Shown here: positions 10,193 to 16,958 of the stretch, piece by piece
How positions within the stretch are numbered: position 1 is the stretch's first letter
Layout of the letters: each line of letters starts with the position of its first letter
Position numbers and translations under genes: made by a program
Source: Actinomycetes bacterium
GTDB lineage: Bacteria; Actinomycetota; Actinomycetes; Actinomycetales; Cellulomonadaceae
NCBI GenBank assembly: GCA_023418375.1
Contig: JAEZZV010000007.1
Span: 1-17,033 of the forward strand
Reading direction: 5' to 3'
Length of the DNA: 17,033 bases
Notes under the pieces: model-generated
The model's input: only the letters and a program-made list of their open reading frames with translations
Told to the model about the DNA's origin: nothing
The model's database searches: none

Positions 10193-11374
10193 ATGGCGCA
10201 CGTGCGGACGACGATCGCGGTGGCGGCTGTGGCGGTGCTCGCGGCGCTCGGCGCGTGCGCGCCGTCGGGCCCGGAGTCGCCGGAGTCACCCGGGAAGGTC
10301 GAGCGGGTCAAGGAGGACGGCGGCACGGTCGCCGTCGGCCCGGGCAGCTCGGAGACCCGCACGGTGCCCGACGCGCGGTACCGGCTGGCGGCGACGCCGG
10401 CCGCGCCGCCGAGTCTCGACCTCGTCCGCGAGTCGAACGAGGTCTTCTCCATGGACGTGCCAGCCGGCTGGCAGTGGGAGAGCATCGGCCAGTTCACCAA
10501 GTTCGGCCTGCACGTGTGGGACCCGGCCCACCCGGAGCGGCAGGTGTTCTTCTACGTGAAGATGGACCCGGTCATCAAGAGCGCGGCAGCCCGTGACTTC
10601 TACGCCCAGCAGGCGGCCTGGGTGGCCGGCGAGTCGTACGCCCAGATGTACGCGGACGCGCCGATCGTGGACCCGCCGCAGGTCGCGACCTTCTTCACGC
10701 TGTTCGACACCTACGTCGCCTACGCGCGCGCCTACGGCATCCAGCATGCGTTCCCCGAGCTGAACGGGCTCGAGGTCCTCGAGGTCCAGCCCCTCCAGAC
10801 GCCGATCGGCGAGTACACGGGCGACGACGCCGTCGTGCGCGCGGCTTTCACCACGGGCGGCGTGCCGAGCGAGGGCCTGTTCGCGGCGTCGGTGTTCGAC
10901 CCCGGGCCGTACGTCGTCGACGGCATCGACACGATGCCGTTGAGCCTCTACAACGTGACGGGCATCTCGGCGTCGGCGGGCGACTTCCTGCACCTTCAGG
11001 ACGACCTGTCCCGCTCGCTCGCCTCGTTCGCCTTCACCGAGGAGTACGTCGCGGCCGCCGCGCGCAGCAACGAGGAGGGCACCGAGGCCATGCTCCAGTG
11101 GTCGCAGACCATGAACGCCGCCTACGACTCGTACAACCAGGCGTGGTGGTCGCGGCAGGAGGACTACGACGCCCTCTCGCAGCAGCGCAGCGACGGCACC
11201 CTCGGGTACGACCGTCTGTACGACACGCAGACCGGCGAGATCTACCGCGCCGAGCTCGGGTTCTACGACCAGTACCAGACGAACCGCGACGAGTACTCCA
11301 ACCCGAACCTCGAGCTCATCCCGCAGAACGACACCCCACGCTGGCAGCAGCCGATCGACTACTACATCGACTGA
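10193..11374 (+). CDS. putative lipoprotein of unknown function
   Basis: A 393-residue exported lipoprotein. ATG 10193 has GAGGAGG at 10178-10184; the longer open frame upstream lacks coding character. The signal peptide has a short basic start, a hydrophobic core and the lipobox LGAC with Cys22 as the lipid attachment site. Residues 23-75 are a low-complexity tether. Residues 83-285 start EVFSMDVPAGWQWESI and look like the globular DVPxGW-type domain of many surface lipoproteins, perhaps with a PsbP- or Mog1-like fold (weak). Residues 300-393 are rich in Tyr, Trp, Gln and Asn and contain LYDTQTGEIYRAELGFYDQY, which recalls a C-terminal module of some clostridial and actinobacterial lipoproteins. 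I do not recognise a function. It is separated by 193 bases from the toxin block and so may or may not belong to it. Confidence 0.75.
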   Translation: MAHVRTTIAVAAVAVLAALGACAPSGPESPESPGKVERVKEDGGTVAVGPGSSETRTVPDARYRLAATPAAPPSLDLVRESNEVFSMDVPAGWQWESIGQFTKFGLHVWDPAHPERQVFFYVKMDPVIKSAAARDFYAQQAAWVAGESYAQMYADAPIVDPPQVATFFTLFDTYVAYARAYGIQHAFPELNGLEVLEVQPLQTPIGEYTGDDAVVRAAFTTGGVPSEGLFAASVFDPGPYVVDGIDTMPLSLYNVTGISASAGDFLHLQDDLSRSLASFAFTEEYVAAAARSNEEGTEAMLQWSQTMNAAYDSYNQAWWSRQEDYDALSQQRSDGTLGYDRLYDTQTGEIYRAELGFYDQYQTNRDEYSNPNLELIPQNDTPRWQQPIDYYID

Positions 11375-11400
11375 GCCCGGCCGGGTCGGGCGGAGGACGA

Positions 11401-11434
11401 ACGACGCCCCGGGGAGCGATCCCCGGGGCGTCGT
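11401..11434. terminator. strong hairpin terminator between convergent genes
   Basis: Two perfectly complementary 15-base arms, ACGACGCCCCGGGGA at 11401-11415 and its complement at 11420-11434, enclose a GCGA loop. GNRA loops such as this are very stable. It lies 26 bases after the lipoprotein stop and 24 bases before the stop of the minus-strand gene, so it can serve both directions. No run of T follows, which is common in high-GC actinobacteria. Confidence 0.88.
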
Positions 11435-11458
11435 GGTGTCGTGCTCAGGCGGTGCGCG

Positions 11459-12250
11459 TCACTCCGTCGGCGCCGCGTCGTCCTCCGTCGTCGCGTCGGT
11501 CGACTCGCCGGCCGGCTTGCGGGTGCGCGTCCGGCGCGGCTTGGCCTCGTCGGCGGAGTCGCCCAGCTTCTCCGTCGTCTCCTCGGCCGCCGCGACGGCC
11601 TCGGCCTCGGCGGTCTCGAGGCCGCGCTCGGCGACGACCGCTGCCTCGCCGGCCGGCGGGACCTCGTCGAGCGCCGCCGCGGCGCGCGACTCGAGGTCGG
11701 CCTCGGCGTCGTCCCACGGCTCCTCCGCCCACGGGTCGGTCGCCGGCTGCCGACGGCGGAACGCGGCGTAGACCGCGCCCGCGATGGCCAGGCCCGCGAT
11801 CGACCAGAACACCTTCGCGCCGGTGTGCTTCTTCGGCGGGGGCGGCGCGATGTGCGCGAGCTCGGTCAGCTTGGCGTCCGCGACCTCGCGGGCCTTGTCG
11901 GCGCCCACCGCCGCGGCGCCCGCGGCGGCCGTGATCGCGGCGACCAGCTTGGGCAGGATGTCGTCGACCAGCCGGTCGTGCGCGGTGTCGACCACCGGGA
12001 TGGCCTTCTCCGCGGCGGCCTCGATCTTGGGTGCGGCGGCCTTCTTGCCCTCGTACCAGGCCTTCTCCGCACGCGGAGCGGCCCAGTCCTTGGCGTGCAG
12101 CGCGGCCTCCTTCGCCTGCTCGGCGAGCTGTTCGGCGGTGAGGCCGGCGCGCGCGGTGACGTCGGACAGCCGAGCGCCCACGTCCGCCGCCTGGCTCTTC
12201 AGACGGTCGGCGTCGAGCGTCGGGCGGGAACCTCGCAGGCGATCGAGCAT
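11459..12250 (-). CDS. Ala-rich single-pass membrane protein (DUF5324-like)
   Basis: About 263 residues if started at the ATG at 12250, which has GGGGAG six bases upstream; ATG 12256 and ATG 12307 (with a weaker AAGGGTGG) are in-frame alternatives. Residues 20-135 are amphipathic Ala/Lys/Glu helices with segments such as AEQAKEAALHAKDWAAPRAE. One membrane helix lies at about 146-164 (KVFWSIAGLAIAGAVYAAF), followed by RRR and then WAEEPWDD. The last 80 residues are acidic, with a basic RRTRTRKP patch. Layout and position next to cyclophilin and rhomboid match the DUF5324 protein of Streptomyces, although direct sequence similarity appears weak. The function is unknown; the topology suggests a membrane-anchored coiled coil. 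Confidence 0.75.
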   Translation of the reverse strand: MLDRLRGSRPTLDADRLKSQAADVGARLSDVTARAGLTAEQLAEQAKEAALHAKDWAAPRAEKAWYEGKKAAAPKIEAAAEKAIPVVDTAHDRLVDDILPKLVAAITAAAGAAAVGADKAREVADAKLTELAHIAPPPPKKHTGAKVFWSIAGLAIAGAVYAAFRRRQPATDPWAEEPWDDAEADLESRAAAALDEVPPAGEAAVVAERGLETAEAEAVAAAEETTEKLGDSADEAKPRRTRTRKPAGESTDATTEDDAAPTE

Positions 12251-12405
12251 CAGCATCTCCCCGGGCACACGGTGAACCACGGCAGAGGACCTGCCGATGA
12301 TCCCCATGCTGCCACCCTTCGCGTACGCCCGCCCGGCCCATGCTCTGGGCGAACAGCCCGGGCGCCGCGGGGAACCGACGGGACGTGCGTGGGAGGATGT
12401 CGGTC

Positions 12406-12945
12406 ATGTTCGCGACCCTGCACACGACCGCCGGTGACATCCGCGTCGAGCTCCTGCCGAACCACGCACCCAAGACGGTCCGCAACTTCGTCGGGCTGTC
12501 CACGGGTGGTGCGGCGTGGACCGACCCCAAGACGGGCGCCCAGCGCACGGACCCGCTCTACGCGGGCGTCATCTTCCACCGCGTCATCTCCGGCTTCATG
12601 ATCCAGGGCGGCGACCCGCTCGGGAACGGCCGCGGCGGCCCGGGCTACCAGTTCGACGACGAGATCCACCCCGAGCTCGCGTTCAACGAGCCCTACCTGC
12701 TCGCGATGGCGAACGCCGGCAAGCAGCGCGACCCGATCACGGGCCGCATCGGCGGCACGAACGGCTCGCAGTTCTTCATCACGGTGAGCACGCCCGACTG
12801 GCTCAACGGGAAGCACACGATCTTCGGCCGGGTGGCCGACGACGAGAGCAAGGCCGTCGTGGACGCGATCGCCACCACGCCCACCGGCCCCGGCGACCGC
12901 CCGCTGACCGACGTCACGATCACCTCGGTCACCGTCGACGAGTGA
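12406..12945 (+). CDS. ppiA: cyclophilin-type peptidyl-prolyl cis-trans isomerase
   Basis: Cytoplasmic proline isomerase of 179 residues that speeds protein folding. ATG 12406 is chosen because GGGAGG at 12391-12396 lies nine bases before it, whereas the ATG at 12397 touches that site directly; the protein then starts MFATLHTTAGDIRVELLP like other actinobacterial cyclophilins. Active-site motifs are VIFHRVISGFMIQGGDP with catalytic Arg59, NGSQFFIT at 119-126, and DWLNGKHTIFG with the Trp132 associated with cyclosporin binding. A loop of about ten residues before GGTNGSQFF is commonly seen in this group. No signal peptide is present. It is the counterpart of M. tuberculosis PpiA (Rv0009), which also lies shortly after the gyrase genes and tRNAs. 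Confidence 0.95.
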   Translation: MFATLHTTAGDIRVELLPNHAPKTVRNFVGLSTGGAAWTDPKTGAQRTDPLYAGVIFHRVISGFMIQGGDPLGNGRGGPGYQFDDEIHPELAFNEPYLLAMANAGKQRDPITGRIGGTNGSQFFITVSTPDWLNGKHTIFGRVADDESKAVVDAIATTPTGPGDRPLTDVTITSVTVDE

Positions 12946-13002
12946 CCCCGGACCGACGTCGCCCGTGACCGCGTCCGTCACCGCACCGCCGAGCGCACCC
13001 CG

Positions 13003-13878
13003 ATGAGCACGCCCGACGACGGCGCCGCCGGCCCGGTCGACCCGGCCGGCGGCCCGCCGGTGTGCCCGCGTCACCCCGACCGGGTGGCGTACGTACGGTG
13101 CCAGCGGTGCGGCCGCCCGACGTGCCCGGAGTGCCAGCGGCCGGCGGCCGTCGGGATCCACTGCGTCGACTGCGTGCGGGAGGCCGCACGCACCGCGCCG
13201 CAGCGCAGGACCGTCTTCGGCGCCCCGGTCCGCGAGGGCGGGCCGGTGGTGACCTACGCGATCCTCGGGCTCACGGTCCTCAGCTACCTGCTGCAGCTGT
13301 TCCTCGGGGACACCTGGACGGACGCGCTGATCTTCTGGCCCGCCGGCGCCGAGGACGAGCCCTACCGCTTCGTGACGTCGGCACTCCTGCACGCGACCGG
13401 CGGCACCTTCGGCCTGACGCACATCCTGTTCAACATGTACCTGCTGTGGATGCTCGGGCCGTCGCTGGAGCGGGCCTTCGGCAGGCTGCGCTTCCTGGTG
13501 CTGTACGTGGGCTCCACGGTCGGCGGGACCGTGCTGGTCCTGCTGGTCGCCTCGCGCACGGACGTGTCGTGGGTGACGGGCGTCCTGGGCGCGTCGGGCG
13601 CCATCTTCGGCCTCTTCGGCGCGGTGCTCGTCGCGCAGCGCCGGATCGGCGGGGACCTGCGGCCGATCGGGGTCCTCGTCGTGCTGAACCTGGTGATCAC
13701 GTTCCTGGTGCCGGGCATCTCGTGGCAGGGTCACGTGGGCGGGCTCCTGACGGGCGTCACCCTCGGTGCCGTCTACGCGTACGCGCCGAAGGAGCGCCGC
13801 ACGGTGCTGCACGTCGCCGGGACGGTCGCCGTCCTCGTGGCGCTCGTGGCGCTCGCGGTCGCGAAGTACGCGGCCTGA
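13003..13878 (+). CDS. rhomboid-family intramembrane serine protease with N-terminal zinc-binding domain
   Basis: A 291-residue membrane protein. Residues 20-58 have the pattern CPRHPDRVAYVRC, C36, CPEC at 41-44 and HCVDC at 53-57, a B-box-like zinc-binding domain common in actinobacterial rhomboids. The protease part has about six membrane helices from residue 82 to the end. The catalytic Ser198 lies in LGASGAIFGLFG and the catalytic His244 in WQGHVGGLLTG; HILFNMYLLW at 140-149 supplies the conserved His and Asn of the oxyanion region. It cleaves membrane proteins within the bilayer, but its substrates are not known. ATG 13003 has no good ribosome binding site, so translation may depend on ppiA, which ends 57 bases earlier. 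A hairpin follows the stop. Confidence 0.93.
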   Translation: MSTPDDGAAGPVDPAGGPPVCPRHPDRVAYVRCQRCGRPTCPECQRPAAVGIHCVDCVREAARTAPQRRTVFGAPVREGGPVVTYAILGLTVLSYLLQLFLGDTWTDALIFWPAGAEDEPYRFVTSALLHATGGTFGLTHILFNMYLLWMLGPSLERAFGRLRFLVLYVGSTVGGTVLVLLVASRTDVSWVTGVLGASGAIFGLFGAVLVAQRRIGGDLRPIGVLVVLNLVITFLVPGISWQGHVGGLLTGVTLGAVYAYAPKERRTVLHVAGTVAVLVALVALAVAKYAA

Positions 13879-13884
13879 CCGCCC

Positions 13885-13911
13885 GGGGCGGGCTCGCGCA
13901 CAGCCCGCCTC
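13885..13911 (+). terminator. hairpin terminator after the rhomboid gene
   Basis: GGCGGGCT at 13887-13894 and AGCCCGCC at 13902-13909 form a perfect 8-bp stem with a 7-base loop, extendable by a G-U and a G-C pair at the base. It begins within ten bases of the rhomboid stop. There is no T run. Confidence 0.6.
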
Positions 13912-13964
13912 GCACACCGCCCGACCCCGTCGTCGCGCCAGTCCTGCGGCGCGCCCGGGAGCGG

Positions 13965-14059
13965 CTGTCCACAGGCTCTATCCACCGTGTGGACCGGAAT
14001 CACATCGAGGGAATCACAACGGTGTAGTTATCCACAGAGTTGTGCACGCCTGGGGACAG
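13965..14059. promoter_or_regulatory. cluster of DnaA-box-like sites
   Basis: The 343-bp gap between the rhomboid gene and crgA holds no gene. It contains a perfect DnaA box TTATCCACA at 14028-14036 and relatives: CTGTCCACA 13965-13973, CTATCCACC 13978-13986, TGTGGACCG 13988-13996 (opposite strand), TTGTGCACG 14040-14048 and TGGGGACAG 14051-14059 (opposite strand). A 9-mer GGAATCACA is repeated at 13996-14004 and 14010-14018. A further TGTGGAGCG lies at 14131-14139. The middle part is noticeably AT-richer than its surroundings. It could titrate DnaA or tie crgA expression to replication. Box identity is seen directly; binding is inferred. The rest of the gap, 14060-14221, shows nothing clear. 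Confidence 0.6.
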
Positions 14060-14221
14060 AGCGGGTGAGGCACTGCCCCTGACGTGGGCCGACGCCGGGC
14101 ACGACGACGCGCGCCCCTGGGCACAACGCCTGTGGAGCGCGCACACAGCCTTCAGGCGAGGGCCGGAACGAACACGGCCTGACGACGAGCAACGGGTGGT
14201 CGGCCCGCTCGCTGCCGGCGG

Positions 14222-14467
14222 TCAGCGCCAGCGCATCGTCATCGCGAAGCCGGAGATCATCAGGGTGAACCCGATGGCCAGGTTCCAGTTCCCGATGCCG
14301 GGCACGGGGTAGTCGCCGCGCATGATGTACGTCGTCACGACCCACGCCAGGCCGGCGATCATCAGCGCCAGCATCGTCGGCACCCACCACGACGGGTTGG
14401 GCTTGGGCTCGTGCGACGCGGGCGGCGGGGTGTACGCGGCCTTCTTGCGGGACCGGGACTCGGGCAC
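14222..14467 (-). CDS. crgA: cell division protein CrgA
   Basis: Small two-pass membrane protein of 81 residues that takes part in septum formation in actinobacteria; in mycobacteria it interacts with FtsZ and penicillin-binding proteins, and in Streptomyces it restrains early division. GTG at 14467 is chosen because AGGAGA lies about six bases upstream on the minus strand and the protein then starts VPESRSRKKAAYTPPP, the usual basic cytoplasmic tail. The signature NPSWWVPTM opens the first membrane helix (about residues 25-48), and the second runs through NWNLAIGFTLMISGFAM to the MRWR end. The open frame extends far upstream, opposite the DUF881 gene, and is not coding there. Divergent from the DUF881 gene, as in M. 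tuberculosis (Rv0011c and Rv0012). Confidence 0.95.
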   Translation of the reverse strand: MPESRSRKKAAYTPPPASHEPKPNPSWWVPTMLALMIAGLAWVVTTYIMRGDYPVPGIGNWNLAIGFTLMISGFAMTMRWR

Positions 14468-14509
14468 GGGTCTCTCCTGACATGTGTCGACCCGTGCGGG
14501 CACGGGTCG
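14464..14509. promoter_or_regulatory. three copies of GCACGGGTC in the crgA/DUF881 divergent gap
   Basis: GCACGGGTC occurs at 14464-14472 (covering the crgA start codon) and at 14500-14508, and in reverse orientation at 14489-14497. The last two form a perfect inverted repeat with 10-base arms (14488-14497 and 14500-14509) and a 2-base spacer. Placement between divergent genes suggests an operator or a hairpin in the crgA leader. A -10-like TAGCGT at 14522-14527, running towards the DUF881 gene, lies next to it. Confidence 0.5.
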
Positions 14510-14584
14510 GGATCCGTCGTCTAGCGTAGTGGCCACCGCCCGGGTGCCCCGCCGGGCGACGTGCCGCGGAGGGAGCAGCGCGCC

Positions 14585-15346
14585 ATGACGGACGGACGTG
14601 CGCCCCGCCGGAGCAGGGTCTGGGGCTCCGTCGGCGTCGCCGCCGTGCTCGGCCTCTCGATGGTGCTCTTCGCGGCCAACGCGCGCATGTCGGGGGGCGT
14701 CGACGCACGTCAGCCGCAGGACCTCCCGGGCCTGCTCGATGCCGAGGAAGGGCGCGTCGCCGAGCTCCAGGAGCAGGCGGACGCGCTCAGCGCGGAGATC
14801 GACGCGCTCACCGAGGAGCTCGCCGTCGGGCTGCCCCAGCAGGACGCCGAGCAGCGCGAGCTCACCGCGCTCGCCGCGGGACGACGCGCGGTGACCGGTC
14901 CGGGCGTCGTCGTGCAGCTGTGGGACGCGGAGCCGGGGCGCAACCTGCCCAGCTGGGTGACGAACGACGACCTCGTCGTGCACCAGCAGGACCTCGAGGC
15001 GGTCATCAACGCCCTCTGGTCGGGCGGGGCCGAGGCGATGACGCTCCAGGGCGAGCGCGTCATCGCCACCTCGGCCTTCCGGTGCGTCGGGAACGTGCTG
15101 CGCCTGCACGGGCGCCTCTACTCCCCGCCGTACGAGGTGCAGGCCATCGGCGACCCGGACAGCCTCATGGAGGCGCTGGACGACTCCGCCTCGGTGCAGA
15201 CGTACCTCGAGTACGCCGACCGTCTCGGCCTCGGCTGGGACGCCGACGAGGCCGAGACCCTCACCCTGCCCGAGTACACGGGTGAGCCGAAGCTCGACCA
15301 CGCCCGCGTCCCCGAGGGCGTCGACGTGCTGGGCGGCGAGGCATGA
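14585..15346 (+). CDS. DUF881 membrane-anchored protein
   Basis: A 253-residue protein with a basic N-terminus, one membrane helix at about 12-31 and an extracellular part. Residues 50-98 form a coiled coil (DAEEGRVAELQEQADALSAE onward), followed by the DUF881 domain: VTGPGVVVQLWDAEPG, DLEAVINALWSGGAEAMTLQG, ERVIATSAFRCVGNVLRLHG, and PPYEVQAIGD. ATG 14585 has GGAGGGAG at 14568-14575. The family lies beside crgA, sortase and the pknB cluster in actinobacteria (Rv0012 in M. tuberculosis) and is suspected to act in cell-wall or division processes, but no reaction is known. The fold with its coiled-coil stalk recalls MreC/FtsL-like periplasmic scaffolds, which is only an analogy. It overlaps the sortase gene by ATGA. 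Confidence 0.93.
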   Translation: MTDGRAPRRSRVWGSVGVAAVLGLSMVLFAANARMSGGVDARQPQDLPGLLDAEEGRVAELQEQADALSAEIDALTEELAVGLPQQDAEQRELTALAAGRRAVTGPGVVVQLWDAEPGRNLPSWVTNDDLVVHQQDLEAVINALWSGGAEAMTLQGERVIATSAFRCVGNVLRLHGRLYSPPYEVQAIGDPDSLMEALDDSASVQTYLEYADRLGLGWDADEAETLTLPEYTGEPKLDHARVPEGVDVLGGEA

Positions 15347-16146
15347 GCCAGGAGACACGCTCCGCGGAGCCCGCGCATCGGGAACGGCCGCGCGGCTCGG
15401 CGCTGGCGGGCGTCATCGGCGTCGTCGGGGAGCTCCTCATCACCGCGGGGGTGCTCCTCGGGCTGTTCGTCGTCTGGCAGCTCTGGTGGACCGACGTCGT
15501 CGCGGACCGCGAGCAGGCCCAGATCGTGCGCGACCTGGGCTGGGTGGCGCCGGCGTCCCCGGAGCCGACGCCTGAGCCGACGCAGGAGCCGACGCCGACG
15601 CCGACGGAGCCGCCCGACCCGCGCCGGCACGACGCCGCGCCGGTGATCCCGGAGCCGGTGGAGCGGACCACGTTCGCGGTGCTCCGCGTGCCCCGCTGGG
15701 GTCAGGACTACCTCCGGCCGATCTCTCAGGGGACGTCCCGCGAGGAGGTGCTCGACGAGCTCGGCATCGGGCACTACGAGGGCACCGCGATGCCGGGCGC
15801 CGTCGGGAACTTCGCCGTCGCCGGCCACCGGACCACCTACGGCAAGCCGTTCAACCGGATCGAGGAGCTCGCGGTCGACGACCCGCTCGTCGTCCAGACC
15901 GCGCGGACCTGGTACGTGTACCGGGTCACGTCCGCCGAGGTGGTGAGCCCCGAGCAGACCGAGGTGCTCGCGCCGGTCCCGGGCCAGCCGGACGCCACCC
16001 CCACCGAGGCGATGTTGACGCTCACGACCTGCCACCCGATGTACTCCGCCAGCCAGCGGTACGTCGTGCACGCCGTGCTCGACTACTGGATGCCGGTGGA
16101 CGCGGGCACGCCCGCGGAGCTCACCCCGACGTCAGGAGGCGCCTGA
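15343..16146 (+). CDS. class E sortase
   Basis: Transpeptidase of 267 residues that attaches surface proteins to the cell wall; class E enzymes of high-GC Gram-positives usually recognise LAXTG signals. An N-terminal membrane anchor lies at about 22-46. A Pro/Glu/Thr linker at 71-93 is encoded by a 12-base tandem repeat. The catalytic domain has His162 in VAGHRTTYGKPF, Cys230 in TLTTCHPMYSASQRY and Arg239 in the same motif, so the triad is complete. The ATG overlaps the DUF881 stop, and the stop shares a base with the next gene's ATG, so the genes look translationally coupled. No LAXTG-bearing substrate is encoded in the window, unlike sortases dedicated to a neighbouring pilus, so a general housekeeping role is likely. 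Confidence 0.95.
   Translation: MSQETRSAEPAHRERPRGSALAGVIGVVGELLITAGVLLGLFVVWQLWWTDVVADREQAQIVRDLGWVAPASPEPTPEPTQEPTPTPTEPPDPRRHDAAPVIPEPVERTTFAVLRVPRWGQDYLRPISQGTSREEVLDELGIGHYEGTAMPGAVGNFAVAGHRTTYGKPFNRIEELAVDDPLVVQTARTWYVYRVTSAEVVSPEQTEVLAPVPGQPDATPTEAMLTLTTCHPMYSASQRYVVHAVLDYWMPVDAGTPAELTPTSGGA
15561..15612 (+). repeat. 12-bp tandem repeat in the sortase linker
   Basis: GAGCCGACG recurs exactly every 12 bases at 15562, 15574 and 15586, then decays to GACGCC repeats. The unit is a multiple of three, so copy changes would alter the Pro-Glu-Thr linker length without shifting frame. Confidence 0.7.
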
Positions 16147-16301
16147 TGTACGGATGGCTGTGGCGCGCGCTGCCTGGGCCGCGCTGGGTGCGGGTGGGAA
16201 TCCTGGTCGCCCTCGCCGCGGTTGTCGTGGCAGTGTGCTTCGCCTGGGTGTTCCCGGCAATCGCCCCCTTCATGCCCTTCAACGACATCACGGTGGACTA
16301 G
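16146..16301 (+). CDS. conserved 51-residue membrane protein
   Basis: A 51-residue protein starting MYGWLWRALPGP and ending MPFNDITVD. AGGAGG at 16134-16139 precedes the ATG by six bases, and the start shares its A with the sortase stop (TGATG). One membrane helix runs at about residues 16-40 (VRVGILVALAAVVVAVCFAW), flanked by an Arg-rich N-terminal side, so the short acidic tail is probably outside. Similar small proteins with the MPFND ending occur between sortase and pabA in other actinobacteria as far as I recall. The function is unknown; coupling to the sortase suggests a role at the envelope. The stop codon abuts the pabA ATG. Confidence 0.8.
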   Translation: MYGWLWRALPGPRWVRVGILVALAAVVVAVCFAWVFPAIAPFMPFNDITVD

Positions 16302-16958
16302 ATGACCCGCATCCTCGTCGTCGACAACTATGACTCGTTCGTCTACACGATCGTCGGCTACCTCGACCAGCTCGGGGCCGAGACGGTCGTGGTGCGCAAC
16401 GACGCCGTCCCGTCGGCGGCCGAGCGCGCGGAGTACGACGGCGTGCTGATCTCCCCCGGCCCGGGCACGCCGCGGTCCGCGGGCGCGTCCATGCAGGTCA
16501 TCGAGGACTGCGCGGCCGCCGGCACGCCGATGCTCGGCGTGTGCCTCGGTCACCAGGCCCTCGGCGAGGTCTTCGGCGCCACGGTCACCCACGCCCCGGA
16601 GCTCATGCACGGCAAGACGAGCCCGGTCGTGCACGACGGCGCCGGCGTCCTCGCGGGCCTCGGCTCGCCCTTCACTGCCACGCGCTACCACTCGCTCGCG
16701 GTGGTCGACGGGACGGTGCCCGACGAGCTCGTCGTCACGGCGCGCACGGCGCCGAAGTCCGACGGCACCCCGGGCGTCATCATGGGCCTCCAGCACCGGG
16801 AGCTGCCGCTGCACGGCGTGCAGTTCCACCCCGAGTCCGTGCTCACCGAGGGCGGCCACCGGCTGCTCGCCAACTGGCTCGAGCTCTGCGGGCTCGCCGG
16901 CGCCGTCGAGCGCTCCGCCGGGATGGCGCCGCTCGTGCGCGAGACCGCGCGCGCCTGA
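16302..16958 (+). CDS. pabA: PabA/TrpG-type glutamine amidotransferase
   Basis: Class I glutamine amidotransferase of 218 residues that supplies ammonia to the chorismate-using partner of 4-amino-4-deoxychorismate synthase (folate pathway) or anthranilate synthase (tryptophan pathway). Motifs: VDNYDSFVYTIVGYL at the start, ISPGPGTP at 50-57, LGVCLGHQALGEVFG with nucleophile Cys81, HGKTSPV, RYHSL, and VQFHPESVLTEGG with His176 and Glu178, so the triad is complete. A stand-alone copy beside the sortase and before the pknB cluster is usual in actinobacteria (Rv0013, named trpG); sequence alone cannot settle PabA against TrpG. The ATG directly follows the stop of the 51-residue gene. Ribosome binding is weak (GGTGG inside the upstream gene), which favours coupled translation. 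Confidence 0.9.
   Translation: MTRILVVDNYDSFVYTIVGYLDQLGAETVVVRNDAVPSAAERAEYDGVLISPGPGTPRSAGASMQVIEDCAAAGTPMLGVCLGHQALGEVFGATVTHAPELMHGKTSPVVHDGAGVLAGLGSPFTATRYHSLAVVDGTVPDELVVTARTAPKSDGTPGVIMGLQHRELPLHGVQFHPESVLTEGGHRLLANWLELCGLAGAVERSAGMAPLVRETARA

Noticed and set aside
6650..11400. Attachment-site duplication of the tRNA-Ala 3' end marking an integrated element
   Set aside because: I looked for a repeat of the T-arm and acceptor sequence downstream and found none; no integrase or transposase gene is present either.
11445..12548. Longer minus-strand frame overlapping the Ala-rich membrane protein and ppiA
   Set aside because: It is in a different frame from the membrane protein gene, gives Arg/Gly-rich low-complexity sequence and runs into ppiA.
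13965..14139. Chromosomal oriC
   Set aside because: The DnaA boxes are convincing, but dnaA and dnaN are not adjacent and the dciA-gyrB order places the main origin to the left of the window.
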